Shown piece by piece: positions 21,774 to 29,681 of a stretch of 61,278 nt of DNA. This DNA is from JABMMZ01 sp040386935. Lineage in GTDB: Bacteria; Bacteroidota; Bacteroidia; NS11-12g; UBA955. The notes beneath the pieces are model-generated. The model saw only the letters and a program-made list of their open reading frames with translations. It was not told where the DNA came from and searched no databases. The translations under genes and the position numbers were made by a program. The DNA is taken from NCBI GenBank assembly GCA_040386935.1, contig JAZKEQ010000010.1:1-61278 (forward strand), given 5' to 3'. Within the stretch, counting starts at the first letter, position 1. Every line of letters starts with the position of its first letter.

Positions 21774-23870
21774 TTAAACATAATCGTATTTTACATGCTT
21801 TTTCTTCTTAAATATCTTTGGTGGAATGTGTCCAGGACTTTCAGAAGGTATCAATTTTACTTGTGGATTTGTATTGTCCCATTGTAGTAATTCTCTATGT
21901 GGGTTAACAAGGTTATCTTGCCGTGTTGTGGTCTTATAATCTGTAAGTAACATTCCTGTACTGGTACTTATCCAATCGTTATGGTATGAACTATACATCC
22001 ATTCGTCTTGAATCTGTCCATCACTTCCCTGTGCCGTATCGCATAATGATACAAATGCTTGCTTTTCAATAATGAAATCATCTTCATCAACCGCCTTGAT
22101 GCCGAAGGGCTGATAAATTCTAAGTCCTTTGATGCAAGTAAAGATATGGTCAAGCGCGACTGGATGCAGTTTATGCGTTGTAATTGTTTTTGATTGATTT
22201 TTAAAACGCACAAGTCTAGTCGTTTTTGTGACCAGTTTTGTAAAGTACTTAAATAGTTCAATTGAATTGCCCAGTGGTCTAAAGTCCTGTGCTTCTTCTG
22301 TGGCAGTCGGATTACGTTTAAGCCATTCTGCAATAAATAATTTAGCTGCGAACTCTCCACCAGATAAAACGATGTGCAAATGTGGGTGATAGGTATTATC
22401 AAACTGTTTCTTGGTTGGGTGCTTATGAGTGTATGTGCATTCAAGTTTTCTGATACCAACAATATGTGTGAAGCCCTGTTTTTCTTTGATTTCTCGTTTA
22501 ATTTCTTGAAAAGTTTTGATGTAGTAATTGATTTCGTCTCTAAGGATTGACTTTTTGACATTTGGTCGGGTAAGAGTGAGGAATATAGGAGCATCTAATT
22601 TATTTAATATCGGTTCGTAGCGGTTAATTAACGTACCTGTACGAATCTTATTGCATGGTATACAAAAACGATTTTTACAGTAAGCGGAGGTCAGATACTC
22701 ACCTTCTTGCTTTAAAAGGTTCTGACAGTAGAATGTATTGAGGTACGATTTCGCCAAAGGTGACTTTGGGTTGGCTCGTTTGAGTTGAAATACTAAACCA
22801 TTCGTAAAATACTTGCGACTTGCCTTGTGAAAAAGGGCTTTTTTGGAAACTGAGATTTCGTTGGGAGAGTAGGGTCGGGGAAGTTGTGCTAACTTATCGA
22901 GATGAATTTTCGCTTTTACCAGTTCTTTAGCATTAGAAGTATCAATATTAGTATTAAACATACCAAATAAACGTAATACTTTGGTCGCTGTGGCCGTTCC
23001 TTTAACTGTAGGTATGCAGGTGGTAGATTTATTATAATCATACGTTAGATTGAGGTTATCGAGTTTGCGGTAAATTGTATCAAGATCTTTCTTATTGTCC
23101 AGTACTTCTTTTACTGTAGTAAGTTTCTTCTTACTCTTAGTTCCGGACGGTGCTTTGCGTTTGGTACGCTGTTCAGCATTGTCAGAAGGTGCGAGAAGGT
23201 CAGTATAAAGAGTCGTGTTTTCATGAAGTTTTTTAAAGTCAGAAGGCGAAAGAATCTTTTTGTACTTCCTAAAGAAATTAAGACGTTTACTATAATTAGT
23301 GGTATCGATAGTACTAAACTCTGTGTAGGCTTGATTGAAAAGAGTCGTGTTTTCATAAACTAGATTGAATTGAGGTTGTTTTGTAGATGCTGTTCGTGTT
23401 CCAGTTCTATTATTAAAAGTTGACGGGCTATGTCGTTTTGTGCTTGTTTTAGTACGTCTTTTTTTCTCTGTGCTTGATTGATTTGGTCTGTCAATTGATT
23501 GATTTCGTCCTGCATCATTTGATGTTTTTGAGTCGGTGTTAGAATGGTTTGTGCCATAGTTGAATAATTTGGTTTGGATTGGTTTTTTAAGAATTGTTGG
23601 ATTTGTAGAGCCGTGAGTATTAACACTACAGCAGCTAACAGATGTATTGATATCATTTTGATTAAATAAATTGTTAAGTTGAATCGAATTATTTACAATT
23701 CGGGTAGATGGTTTTTTGCCGAAAACGCTTAAAAAACGGTAATATGCTAAATCTTTGTTGCTTAATATCAGACTGTTAGAATTTGTCCGATAATTAATAT
23801 TGTTGTTAACTTGTTTATTAACGTCTTTTTTGTTATTGGCTGATTTTGAATTTTTGTTTACTTTTGTCAT
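21774..23870 (-). CDS. rep: Rolling-circle replication initiator Rep (HUH endonuclease), intact across the tandem junction
   Basis: This 698-aa protein initiates rolling-circle replication by nicking DNA and linking to it through tyrosine. C398, C403 and C406 look like a zinc site; motif 1 is FLTLT (430-434); the HUH motif is HPHLH (495-499); the catalytic motif is KYFTK with Y542 and K545 (YxxK), as in pC194-type (Rep_1) initiators. Residues 1-250 are Asn/Ser/Thr-rich and probably disordered. The first ~30 codons lie right of the attachment core at 23780, so this rep is complete only because a second unit follows. It is the one intact rep in the array. The +1 frame also holds open stretches (see the 98-aa frame). 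Confidence 0.9.
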   Translation of the reverse strand: MTKVNKNSKSANNKKDVNKQVNNNINYRTNSNSLILSNKDLAYYRFLSVFGKKPSTRIVNNSIQLNNLFNQNDINTSVSCCSVNTHGSTNPTILKKPIQTKLFNYGTNHSNTDSKTSNDAGRNQSIDRPNQSSTEKKRRTKTSTKRHSPSTFNNRTGTRTASTKQPQFNLVYENTTLFNQAYTEFSTIDTTNYSKRLNFFRKYKKILSPSDFKKLHENTTLYTDLLAPSDNAEQRTKRKAPSGTKSKKKLTTVKEVLDNKKDLDTIYRKLDNLNLTYDYNKSTTCIPTVKGTATATKVLRLFGMFNTNIDTSNAKELVKAKIHLDKLAQLPRPYSPNEISVSKKALFHKASRKYFTNGLVFQLKRANPKSPLAKSYLNTFYCQNLLKQEGEYLTSAYCKNRFCIPCNKIRTGTLINRYEPILNKLDAPIFLTLTRPNVKKSILRDEINYYIKTFQEIKREIKEKQGFTHIVGIRKLECTYTHKHPTKKQFDNTYHPHLHIVLSGGEFAAKLFIAEWLKRNPTATEEAQDFRPLGNSIELFKYFTKLVTKTTRLVRFKNQSKTITTHKLHPVALDHIFTCIKGLRIYQPFGIKAVDEDDFIIEKQAFVSLCDTAQGSDGQIQDEWMYSSYHNDWISTSTGMLLTDYKTTTRQDNLVNPHRELLQWDNTNPQVKLIPSESPGHIPPKIFKKKKHVKYDYV
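23207..23356. repeat. Pair of 18-bp repeats inside rep
   Basis: Exact copies of AAAGAGTCGTGTTTTCAT at 23207-23224 and 23339-23356, 132 bp apart, match the intergenic copy at 17053-17070. In rep both encode ENTTL in frame, but the intergenic copy is noncoding, which argues for a DNA-level role. Copy 2: 31115-31132 and 31247-31264. Confidence 0.6.
23360..23656 (-). CDS. Possible overlapping gene within rep: 98-aa membrane/coiled-coil protein
   Basis: In the +1 frame of rep, within its disordered N-terminal region, lies a 98-aa frame with an N-terminal membrane segment (ISIHLLAAVVLILTALQI) and a Gln/Glu/Lys-rich heptad region (MMQDEINQLTDQINQAQRKK). Such a layout suits a spanin or virion protein. 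Caution: the +1 frame of rep is also open elsewhere (81- and 208-aa frames), so this may reflect codon bias alone. Confidence 0.35.
   Translation of the reverse strand: MISIHLLAAVVLILTALQIQQFLKNQSKPNYSTMAQTILTPTQKHQMMQDEINQLTDQINQAQRKKDVLKQAQNDIARQLLIIELEHEQHLQNNLNSI
23780..23810. other. Central attachment site (attP-like) between the tandem copies
   Basis: The junction between unit 1 and unit 2 has phage sequence on both sides, so it equals the circular phage attP. It holds TTGTCCGATAA, TTAATA and then TTGTTGTTAAC. Compared with the host dif right arm TTATGTTAACT, the phage arm has one extra base and G for A, so it is a degenerate XerD arm. The site encodes Rep residues ~21-30. Confidence 0.85.
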
Positions 23871-23947
23871 GTCTTTCTGATTGGTTCGAGTCTTGAAGGG
23901 AGATAATTATGAAAGCAGGGCGGTGAGAAACCCTGCTTTTTCTATTT

Positions 23948-24628
23948 TTAAATATTTTGTAGTTGCTGCAGTATCGAATTTTTTAGTAATGGGTCCATTC
24001 TTTTGAATTTATTGAGAATATTATTTGTCGTACGTTTATACCGTTCACGTTCTCTATAATCACTACCAATATATGAATAATCCTGTAGTTTAACAGGTTT
24101 TTCATAATTCATATAAATACGTTCGGTTCTTAATCCCGACCTGGTCATAGCTACAAAATCATGGGTGTTCCAACCTTGAAGGCCAACATCGTACATTTCG
24201 CAGGGGTAATGAGATATACAAACATTACAATTCAGTGATATCGCATATTGAATTAATGCGAGGTGATCTGATTCTGAATATTCAAATTCGTATATATTTC
24301 TTTTATGTGATCTAGTATCGAATAAATAGGGTGGGTCAAAATATATAAGAACATCATTGCCTGCAGATACCTTTAATAAACTTGGTATGATATCTAAACA
24401 ATCGCCATGTCTTAATAAAACAGATGAATCTTGAATTTTCCAATATTCAATTACTGATGAGCTCCTATCTATTAAATAGGTGATGTAAGAAGGTTTTTTA
24501 TTTCTAGTTACACCACAATGCCCGGCAAATGCAGAAATAAAAATATCATGTTCAGGTAGGTGATTAATGATATTTTGATAAACTCCTGAACCGGCCTTAC
24601 CACCTTTATATGAGTTATTAGATCTCAT
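23948..24628 (-). CDS. Phage Dam-type adenine methylase, copy 2
   Basis: Same 226-aa protein as 16040-16720, with the DPPY motif intact. Both copies appear functional, so a lysogen would carry a double dose. Confidence 0.85.
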   Translation of the reverse strand: MRSNNSYKGGKAGSGVYQNIINHLPEHDIFISAFAGHCGVTRNKKPSYITYLIDRSSSVIEYWKIQDSSVLLRHGDCLDIIPSLLKVSAGNDVLIYFDPPYLFDTRSHKRNIYEFEYSESDHLALIQYAISLNCNVCISHYPCEMYDVGLQGWNTHDFVAMTRSGLRTERIYMNYEKPVKLQDYSYIGSDYRERERYKRTTNNILNKFKRMDPLLKNSILQQLQNI

Positions 24629-24807
24629 ATCGATGATTTCTTTATAAATGTAGTTACTGGAAATAGAAGGTTTTGGACTTCTTTGTGAATAGACTTAACG
24701 AAACGATGTTGTTTTCGATTTGGCTGGCCTGTAATGCGCAGCATCTTTTCTTTAATTACAGAATCGAGGGTGAGTAACTCAGATTCTGAAAGTATTAACG
24801 CTTTCAT
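24625..24807 (-). CDS. Phage 60-aa protein, copy 2
   Basis: Identical to the gene at 16717-16899, with the same 12-bp upstream motif (24813-24824) and the same 4-nt overlap with the methylase. Confidence 0.6.
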   Translation of the reverse strand: MKALILSESELLTLDSVIKEKMLRITGQPNRKQHRFVKSIHKEVQNLLFPVTTFIKKSSI

Positions 24808-24877
24808 AAATAATTGGTTCGAGTGTTACAAATATTAAATATTGTAAGGTTGGTTTGTAAGGGGCTATTAATCAAAA

Positions 24878-24978
24878 AAGTGTGGAAAACCTTTAAGGCC
24901 TTGCCACACTTACTTTAGAGATGTGTTTTCATGTTAATAAATTAGTATCAAAGGAGGTTTAAAGAGTCGTGTTTTCAT
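24878..24978. other. Copy 2 of the phage hairpin-plus-repeat gap (candidate origin)
   Basis: Holds the AAGTGTGG/CCACACTT hairpin (24878-24911), the degenerate repeat (24918-24932) and the exact 18-mer (24961-24978), matching copy 1. Confidence 0.5.
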
Positions 24979-24982
24979 AGTT

Positions 24983-25204
24983 TTAAGGTCTAGGCGGGCA
25001 AAAACCATCTGCTTCATACTTGCCAATAAACGCCCTAGTTTCGAGATTATAGACATTAATATATAAAAGGTTACCTTTAGTATGTAATGCCCTGCGAGTG
25101 CGCAAAACGTTGTCAGAAGTCCAAGTAATACGAGGGCGATCACTATAGATGCCAGTAACGTTATACTTATCAGTTTTGAAGGCTTGTTCATGTGGTCGGC
25201 TCAT
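24983..25204 (-). CDS. Phage 73-aa soluble protein, copy 2
   Basis: Identical to 17075-17296. The competing 85-aa hydrophobic frame recurs at 24934-25191. Confidence 0.5.
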   Translation of the reverse strand: MSRPHEQAFKTDKYNVTGIYSDRPRITWTSDNVLRTRRALHTKGNLLYINVYNLETRAFIGKYEADGFCPPRP

Positions 25205-25328
25205 TAGGAAAGTAACTTGAAGTTTTAAAATTAGCTGAATTTATTTTACTAATTATAACAAATCCTATTAACATTAGCAAAAAAGGGAATACTATAAACC
25301 ACCATAATATTTTTATAACCTTATTCAT
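25188..25328 (-). CDS. Phage 46-aa single-span membrane protein, copy 2
   Basis: Identical to 17280-17420, again 1 nt after the 153-aa gene. Confidence 0.65.
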   Translation of the reverse strand: MNKVIKILWWFIVFPFLLMLIGFVIISKINSANFKTSSYFPNEPTT

Positions 25329-25329
25329 A

Positions 25330-25791
25330 TTAACCATCTTTCTTTTTACAAACTGCAATGACTACATAAGCTATTGAAGAAATATCAATGAAACCAGTAG
25401 CGTATATATCTGAAACATCTATAGTACGTTCTGTATACATATCATTTTCTTCAATAAATTTAACTTGTTCTATAGGAAAAAAAGTTCCAGACTTTATGGG
25501 CGAAACATCGACAGTCATTCCAATAATTTGACCTGTTTCAGCAGCATTAGGAATGGTATCAAATTTTGATACTTGTCTATTATAGATTTTAGATAACCAC
25601 CATTGATGAGGATTACGCATTCTATGTGCATTAGACAAGAAATTTGTAGTCTTTATAGGAACAAGAAAGTCATAAGTAGTTGATGCTACAAGACCCATTA
25701 TCATATAACTGTGGCCAGTATGTGCTTGATATACTGAACCGTTATATTTAACAGGTACAAACTCTATGACTACATCTGATTTTTCACACAT
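25330..25791 (-). CDS. Phage 153-aa protein, copy 2
   Basis: Identical to 17422-17883; possible virion component, unrecognised family. Confidence 0.65.
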   Translation of the reverse strand: MCEKSDVVIEFVPVKYNGSVYQAHTGHSYMIMGLVASTTYDFLVPIKTTNFLSNAHRMRNPHQWWLSKIYNRQVSKFDTIPNAAETGQIIGMTVDVSPIKSGTFFPIEQVKFIEENDMYTERTIDVSDIYATGFIDISSIAYVVIAVCKKKDG

Positions 25792-25793
25792 AA

Positions 25794-25985
25794 TTAAGGT
25801 CTTAAGTATTCTTTAATACTAAACTTTTCAAATTCAACTGTATAAGCAGGTGTGCAAATGTTTACAGCCTGTTTGTCTCTCTTTGCCAATTCCATTGCTT
25901 TGGTTTTGGCTTCATCCATTGTAGCAAAAGACAAGATTTTCTCATTGCCGTTTGCATCAGTTGTAGGTATAAAAATGTTGTTCAT
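25794..25985 (-). CDS. Phage 63-aa protein, copy 2
   Basis: Identical to 17886-18077; function unknown. Confidence 0.6.
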   Translation of the reverse strand: MNNIFIPTTDANGNEKILSFATMDEAKTKAMELAKRDKQAVNICTPAYTVEFEKFSIKEYLRP

Positions 25986-25986
25986 T

Positions 25987-26172
25987 TTATTGTTCTGTTG
26001 GTTTGTGTGATTTTCTGCGTGAACGTTTGTCGTTACGGTATTGGAAAATGATTGTAGCTAATGCTACTAATGCAGACAAAATATTTTGCAAATTGTTGTC
26101 AGGTGTCGGGATGGATTGAATAGTACTTATTGAGGTAATACCTGCACCTAAATTCATTAGTGTATCTTTCAT
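25987..26172 (-). CDS. Phage 61-aa holin-like membrane protein, copy 2
   Basis: Identical to 18079-18264: one hydrophobic span and a basic tail. Confidence 0.6.
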   Translation of the reverse strand: MKDTLMNLGAGITSISTIQSIPTPDNNLQNILSALVALATIIFQYRNDKRSRRKSHKPTEQ

Positions 26173-26185
26173 GGAAATAGTTTGA

Positions 26186-26692
26186 TTAGTTGATTAAATC
26201 CCAAACACCTGCTTTTTTAAGGTCTTCTTTGGAAATGTATTTGATAAAGTCGGCTTGCATTGAACGACCTTTTTTTGTAATTTTTAAGTATTCATCCGCA
26301 AGTTGGTTTATAAGGTTCTTAGGAACAGGTTTAATAGCGTCAATCATGCCTTGTTCATCTTCTGTACTACCAAACCAATCATTATTATAACATGCATCAT
26401 AAATGGATTGTGCAACAAGATACAAATTCATTGTTTTTGTACCGGTAGGAGTAGGGACGTTATAAGTGCCGTTAGGAACATTGACAGTACCGTTTTTAGT
26501 ATCTCTAGCCACTTTCCAAGCCTTATACTTGTTGATTAACTTTTTAAATACCCCAGTCATAAAAAACAGGAGTAAAATTACTGCTACAAATAAAGGTAAA
26601 TAGCTTCGTGGGCTTTTTACTGAAGTACCTACTTTATTCATGGTAGATTTTAATTTTTGTCCGACTGCGAAACGTGTGAGTATTGGTAGCAT
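26186..26692 (-). CDS. Phage 168-aa membrane protein, copy 2
   Basis: Identical to 18278-18784: one membrane helix, a linker and a helical C-terminal domain. Confidence 0.65.
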   Translation of the reverse strand: MLPILTRFAVGQKLKSTMNKVGTSVKSPRSYLPLFVAVILLLFFMTGVFKKLINKYKAWKVARDTKNGTVNVPNGTYNVPTPTGTKTMNLYLVAQSIYDACYNNDWFGSTEDEQGMIDAIKPVPKNLINQLADEYLKITKKGRSMQADFIKYISKEDLKKAGVWDLIN

Positions 26693-27129
26693 TAGATGAT
26701 TGTTTTGTTTTTGATGCTGTTAACTTCTTTTCTGTATGATGCTTGTTTGGTTTCATTGGTTGAATTCCATCGTGCAAAATTGCCACTGTGACGGTCGATG
26801 TAGTCAGACAAATACAATAGGAAACTGTAAACAGAATTCCACTTTATAAATGTCCTTAATTTGGCTGCACCTGTCAGGTGGTTGTCATTCATTTTGATTG
26901 TTGAATAACTACCCTGAGGTAAATTTGGCCACTTACCATCTTCCATGCCTGCTGAACCTGTATGTTTGTACTGACCACTTGTAAAGTGAGCAGTTTCTAA
27001 ACGGAGCATTTTTTCCAGTAATTTAGCACGATCTTTTCCCTTTGTTACTTCAATCTGTCTTAAAGCATCAATAGCGTGTTGACTTGCAAACGCTATTGAA
27101 TTATTAATATTTGTTGAAGTTCCTTTCAC
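26692..27129 (-). CDS. Phage candidate muralytic protein, copy 2
   Basis: Identical to 18784-19221; lysozyme-like Glu segment LRLETAH present. Confidence 0.5.
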   Translation of the reverse strand: MKGTSTNINNSIAFASQHAIDALRQIEVTKGKDRAKLLEKMLRLETAHFTSGQYKHTGSAGMEDGKWPNLPQGSYSTIKMNDNHLTGAAKLRTFIKWNSVYSFLLYLSDYIDRHSGNFARWNSTNETKQASYRKEVNSIKNKTII

Positions 27130-27134
27130 GGCTT

Positions 27135-27323
27135 TTACTGGGGATTGGTTACCAATTTGTTCTCCGTTGGTGCTGCCTTTTTTTTTGCAATCATTTCTTT
27201 GACTTTCTTAACCGCTTTTTTAAGCAGGGGAACTGCTACAAAGACGATGATTAAAAGACCAACAATGATTTTTACAATCTTGCCTGCCTTTGCTTTTGCG
27301 TTGTATTTATGTACGAGTGCCAT
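27135..27323 (-). CDS. Phage 62-aa Lys/Ala-rich membrane protein, copy 2
   Basis: Identical to 19227-19415. Confidence 0.65.
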   Translation of the reverse strand: MALVHKYNAKAKAGKIVKIIVGLLIIVFVAVPLLKKAVKKVKEMIAKKKAAPTENKLVTNPQ

Positions 27324-27328
27324 AGTTT

Positions 27329-27508
27329 TTATTTTTCTTCGGTGTTTGTGTTTAATGCTTCTTTTGCATTGATAGTGTTATCTTCTTCAAGGTTTATTCG
27401 GCTAAAGCGTTCAATTGCAAACTTGATTGTGTCAATAGATGCTTGACCGATTTCTGCGTATCTCAAAGCCTTTTTAAGACCTGCTACAATGCTATTAATT
27501 AGTTTCAT
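27329..27508 (-). CDS. Phage 59-aa protein, copy 2
   Basis: Identical to 19421-19600; again fills the slot between the 62- and 61-aa genes. Confidence 0.65.
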   Translation of the reverse strand: MKLINSIVAGLKKALRYAEIGQASIDTIKFAIERFSRINLEEDNTINAKEALNTNTEEK

Positions 27509-27680
27509 CAGTAGTTTGTATTGTATGGTTCTTACGGTCTACAATGAAGGTATTTGAGTATACATCTTCAAAAGTTAGTTTGTGGTTAGTTGATTTTCTC
27601 AAAAAACCATACTTTACTTGATTAGTTGTATTATCAATTACTTTGTAAAAAGTACCTTGATCTAAGATTTGCTTTGCCAT
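27495..27680 (-). CDS. Phage 61-aa beta-rich protein, copy 2
   Basis: Identical to 19587-19772. Confidence 0.6.
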   Translation of the reverse strand: MAKQILDQGTFYKVIDNTTNQVKYGFLRKSTNHKLTFEDVYSNTFIVDRKNHTIQTTDETN

Positions 27681-27683
27681 GGT

Positions 27684-28328
27684 TTAACGGGTTGGTTTAG
27701 ATGATTTACCAAAATATCCACCATTTGGAGCACGAGTTGAGGCGACCATATTCATACCATCAGACAAGTAAAGTTTACCAGTTGTCTGTTCAAGCCAACA
27801 AGTCACCAACTTAACAGGCTGCATTGGTACAGACAAGTGACCCAAATAACGTTCGTAAATTCTTTTACTCTTTGATTCGGTGATGTATGGTTGACCCTCG
27901 GCTAAACCGTGTCTTTGTTTGTCGTTTTTGTTGCTCAAAAAAGGACTGGCAGACAATTTTACCATACCGAAACGTCTTGAATAATTCCAAGCGAATACAG
28001 TAGGATTGCCACTCTTTGAAGTGCGCATTTTAGCACCTGAATGCTTTTTGCGTTGTTGGTTGCTACTACCATGGTTGTAATTGTTACCACCATTATTACG
28101 GTTGTAGTTGTTACGACCATAATTATTGCCGTAGTTGTTGCCGTTGTTATTGTATCCGTTGTTCATTGGTTTTTGTTGGTTAAATGGTGACAATGCTACT
28201 GTACCATCATTATAAAAGTCGTTTTCTAAATTTTGCTTGTATATTTGATATGCTTGAATATTATTGAAATTGAGTGTTGTAATCAACTCACCTGTATAGG
28301 CATCAGTTAAATATGCAACACCATTCAT
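27684..28328 (-). CDS. Phage 214-aa Asn/Gly/Tyr-linker protein, copy 2
   Basis: Identical to 19776-20420, including the length of the low-complexity run, which is notable because such runs drift quickly. Confidence 0.65.
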   Translation of the reverse strand: MNGVAYLTDAYTGELITTLNFNNIQAYQIYKQNLENDFYNDGTVALSPFNQQKPMNNGYNNNGNNYGNNYGRNNYNRNNGGNNYNHGSSNQQRKKHSGAKMRTSKSGNPTVFAWNYSRRFGMVKLSASPFLSNKNDKQRHGLAEGQPYITESKSKRIYERYLGHLSVPMQPVKLVTCWLEQTTGKLYLSDGMNMVASTRAPNGGYFGKSSKPTR

Positions 28329-28741
28329 TATTTTTTGTCTTTTTTCTTACGAACAAATTTTACTACTACTACAATTAAAACGATTGGCAGTACTACGAAT
28401 AGTAAGACAGGTTTAATCATAGCTTTGATTTTTGATGTGGTGTTTACTGCATTTTCAGCAGCATCACCCAAACCATCTGTATTTGCGCCTATTACAGCAC
28501 CTGCGAAAATGTCTTTGATACCGCTTGTAATCTGTTCTTTGTAACCCTCAACAGTTTGACCCGGACTTTTTAACATTAGGCCATTGCCAAGCAAACCTTT
28601 TGTTGCGCTGTTTGCTGTTACACGTAAAGCATTACCAACAAATGAACCACCCTCAACAGGCTTTGCAACCTTTTTGATTGTTGTACTCAATTTGCCAATA
28701 CCGCCTTTTGTGGCTGTTTTTAATTTGGTTAAAATGCTCAT
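28328..28741 (-). CDS. Phage 137-aa tail-anchored membrane protein, copy 2
   Basis: Identical to 20420-20833, using the same ATG. Confidence 0.65.
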   Translation of the reverse strand: MSILTKLKTATKGGIGKLSTTIKKVAKPVEGGSFVGNALRVTANSATKGLLGNGLMLKSPGQTVEGYKEQITSGIKDIFAGAVIGANTDGLGDAAENAVNTTSKIKAMIKPVLLFVVLPIVLIVVVVKFVRKKKDKK

Positions 28742-28810
28742 AATTGTATTATTTTGGCTATAGTAGGGTAGAATCAACTACCCATACCATAATATAGCCA
28801 ACCTTTGTTT

Positions 28811-29557
28811 TTAGAATGTTTCTCTTTTGATAAGGTAGAAAATTGTTGTCTGTGCTGCAATGAATTCTACGAATGCAGAGACACAGGCCGATGTATCGAA
28901 AATATAGAAATCTTCGGACACTATTGTGAGATTTGCTGCTGTTGTTTCGTCATCAGCACGTACAATTTCGTTTGTATCCATCATGATTGCCTGCAATTCT
29001 TCGGGCAAGTACTGAACCGAACGAGGTTGGTTACCATTAGTTAGGTAATTCAATTGCAATTTTGTAATTGATGCCTTTGGAATACAAACACCGTCAACAC
29101 CTCTTAAATCTACAGTTGTGCTTAATTGGTTGTTAATAGAATATGGGACGATCTTTTTAAACTGGTTTGTTAATTCAGGTGAATCAACAGTAAATATTTT
29201 TGTAGTCCATGTACCAGGGAATGAAGAGAAATCAAGTGAAATGTATCTGTCATTAGTCAGTTCAACGGCTGCACCGTCTCCAACATCAATAGTTGCCATG
29301 AATTTTGTACCTGCTGCATTCAGTACATACAAACCTTCACGATGAGCAGCAATTTCTGCCAATGTGAATACTGGCGTATGTGGTAGCATTTGGTCAGTAC
29401 CGCCTCTACCTGCTTTTGCAAGGGCTATTGTTGCAGCCTGTAAGGTTGCTTTAGTGATTAATCCTGCACCAGCAGTAATAATAATGAATAATTTTTGGAA
29501 AGACGTTTGAATCTGAATGTCTTTTTTGTTGAGGTCTGAACCTGAATATACTTGCAT
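28811..29557 (-). CDS. Phage candidate major capsid protein, copy 2
   Basis: Identical to 20903-21649. Confidence 0.5.
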   Translation of the reverse strand: MQVYSGSDLNKKDIQIQTSFQKLFIIITAGAGLITKATLQAATIALAKAGRGGTDQMLPHTPVFTLAEIAAHREGLYVLNAAGTKFMATIDVGDGAAVELTNDRYISLDFSSFPGTWTTKIFTVDSPELTNQFKKIVPYSINNQLSTTVDLRGVDGVCIPKASITKLQLNYLTNGNQPRSVQYLPEELQAIMMDTNEIVRADDETTAANLTIVSEDFYIFDTSACVSAFVEFIAAQTTIFYLIKRETF

Positions 29558-29681
29558 AATTTTGTTTTTATTTTGCTTTTAACAGGCACAAAGATTTAAG
29601 CATTTTTTTTCTAAATAAAAAATGTCTTTTGTACCGCTTGTAAAGCATTGATTTTGAGTTGCCCTAGTCTAGCACTAGGGA

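Larger units (their letters stand above)
15872..23779 (-). mobile_element. Prophage copy 1 of a 7908-bp tailless ssDNA-phage-like element
   Basis: Every gene in 15960-23779 recurs with identical protein sequence 7908 bp to the right, so this is unit one of a direct tandem dimer. All genes lie on the minus strand in the order rep, candidate capsid, small membrane and structural proteins, candidate lysis genes and adenine methylase. There is no integrase, packaging ATPase, Zot-like protein, tail gene or repressor. Content and size resemble ssDNA phages with internal membranes of the FLiP type; the match is by gene layout, not by alignment. Confidence 0.8.

Noticed and set aside
21968..22594. 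208-aa open frame in the +1 phase of rep.
   Set aside because: It overlaps the conserved Rep nuclease domain and has no protein-like features; openness is explained by rep codon bias. The second-copy frame at 29876-30502 is the same.
23111..23356. 81-aa frame in the +1 phase of rep.
   Set aside because: It has no recognisable domain or membrane segment and shares the open +1 phase.
16040..23870. Inovirus (filamentous phage) interpretation.
   Set aside because: No Zot/pI-like ATPase, no pIII-like adsorption protein and no typical single small coat gene; the 248-aa all-beta protein and many one-span membrane proteins fit a membrane-containing tailless phage better.
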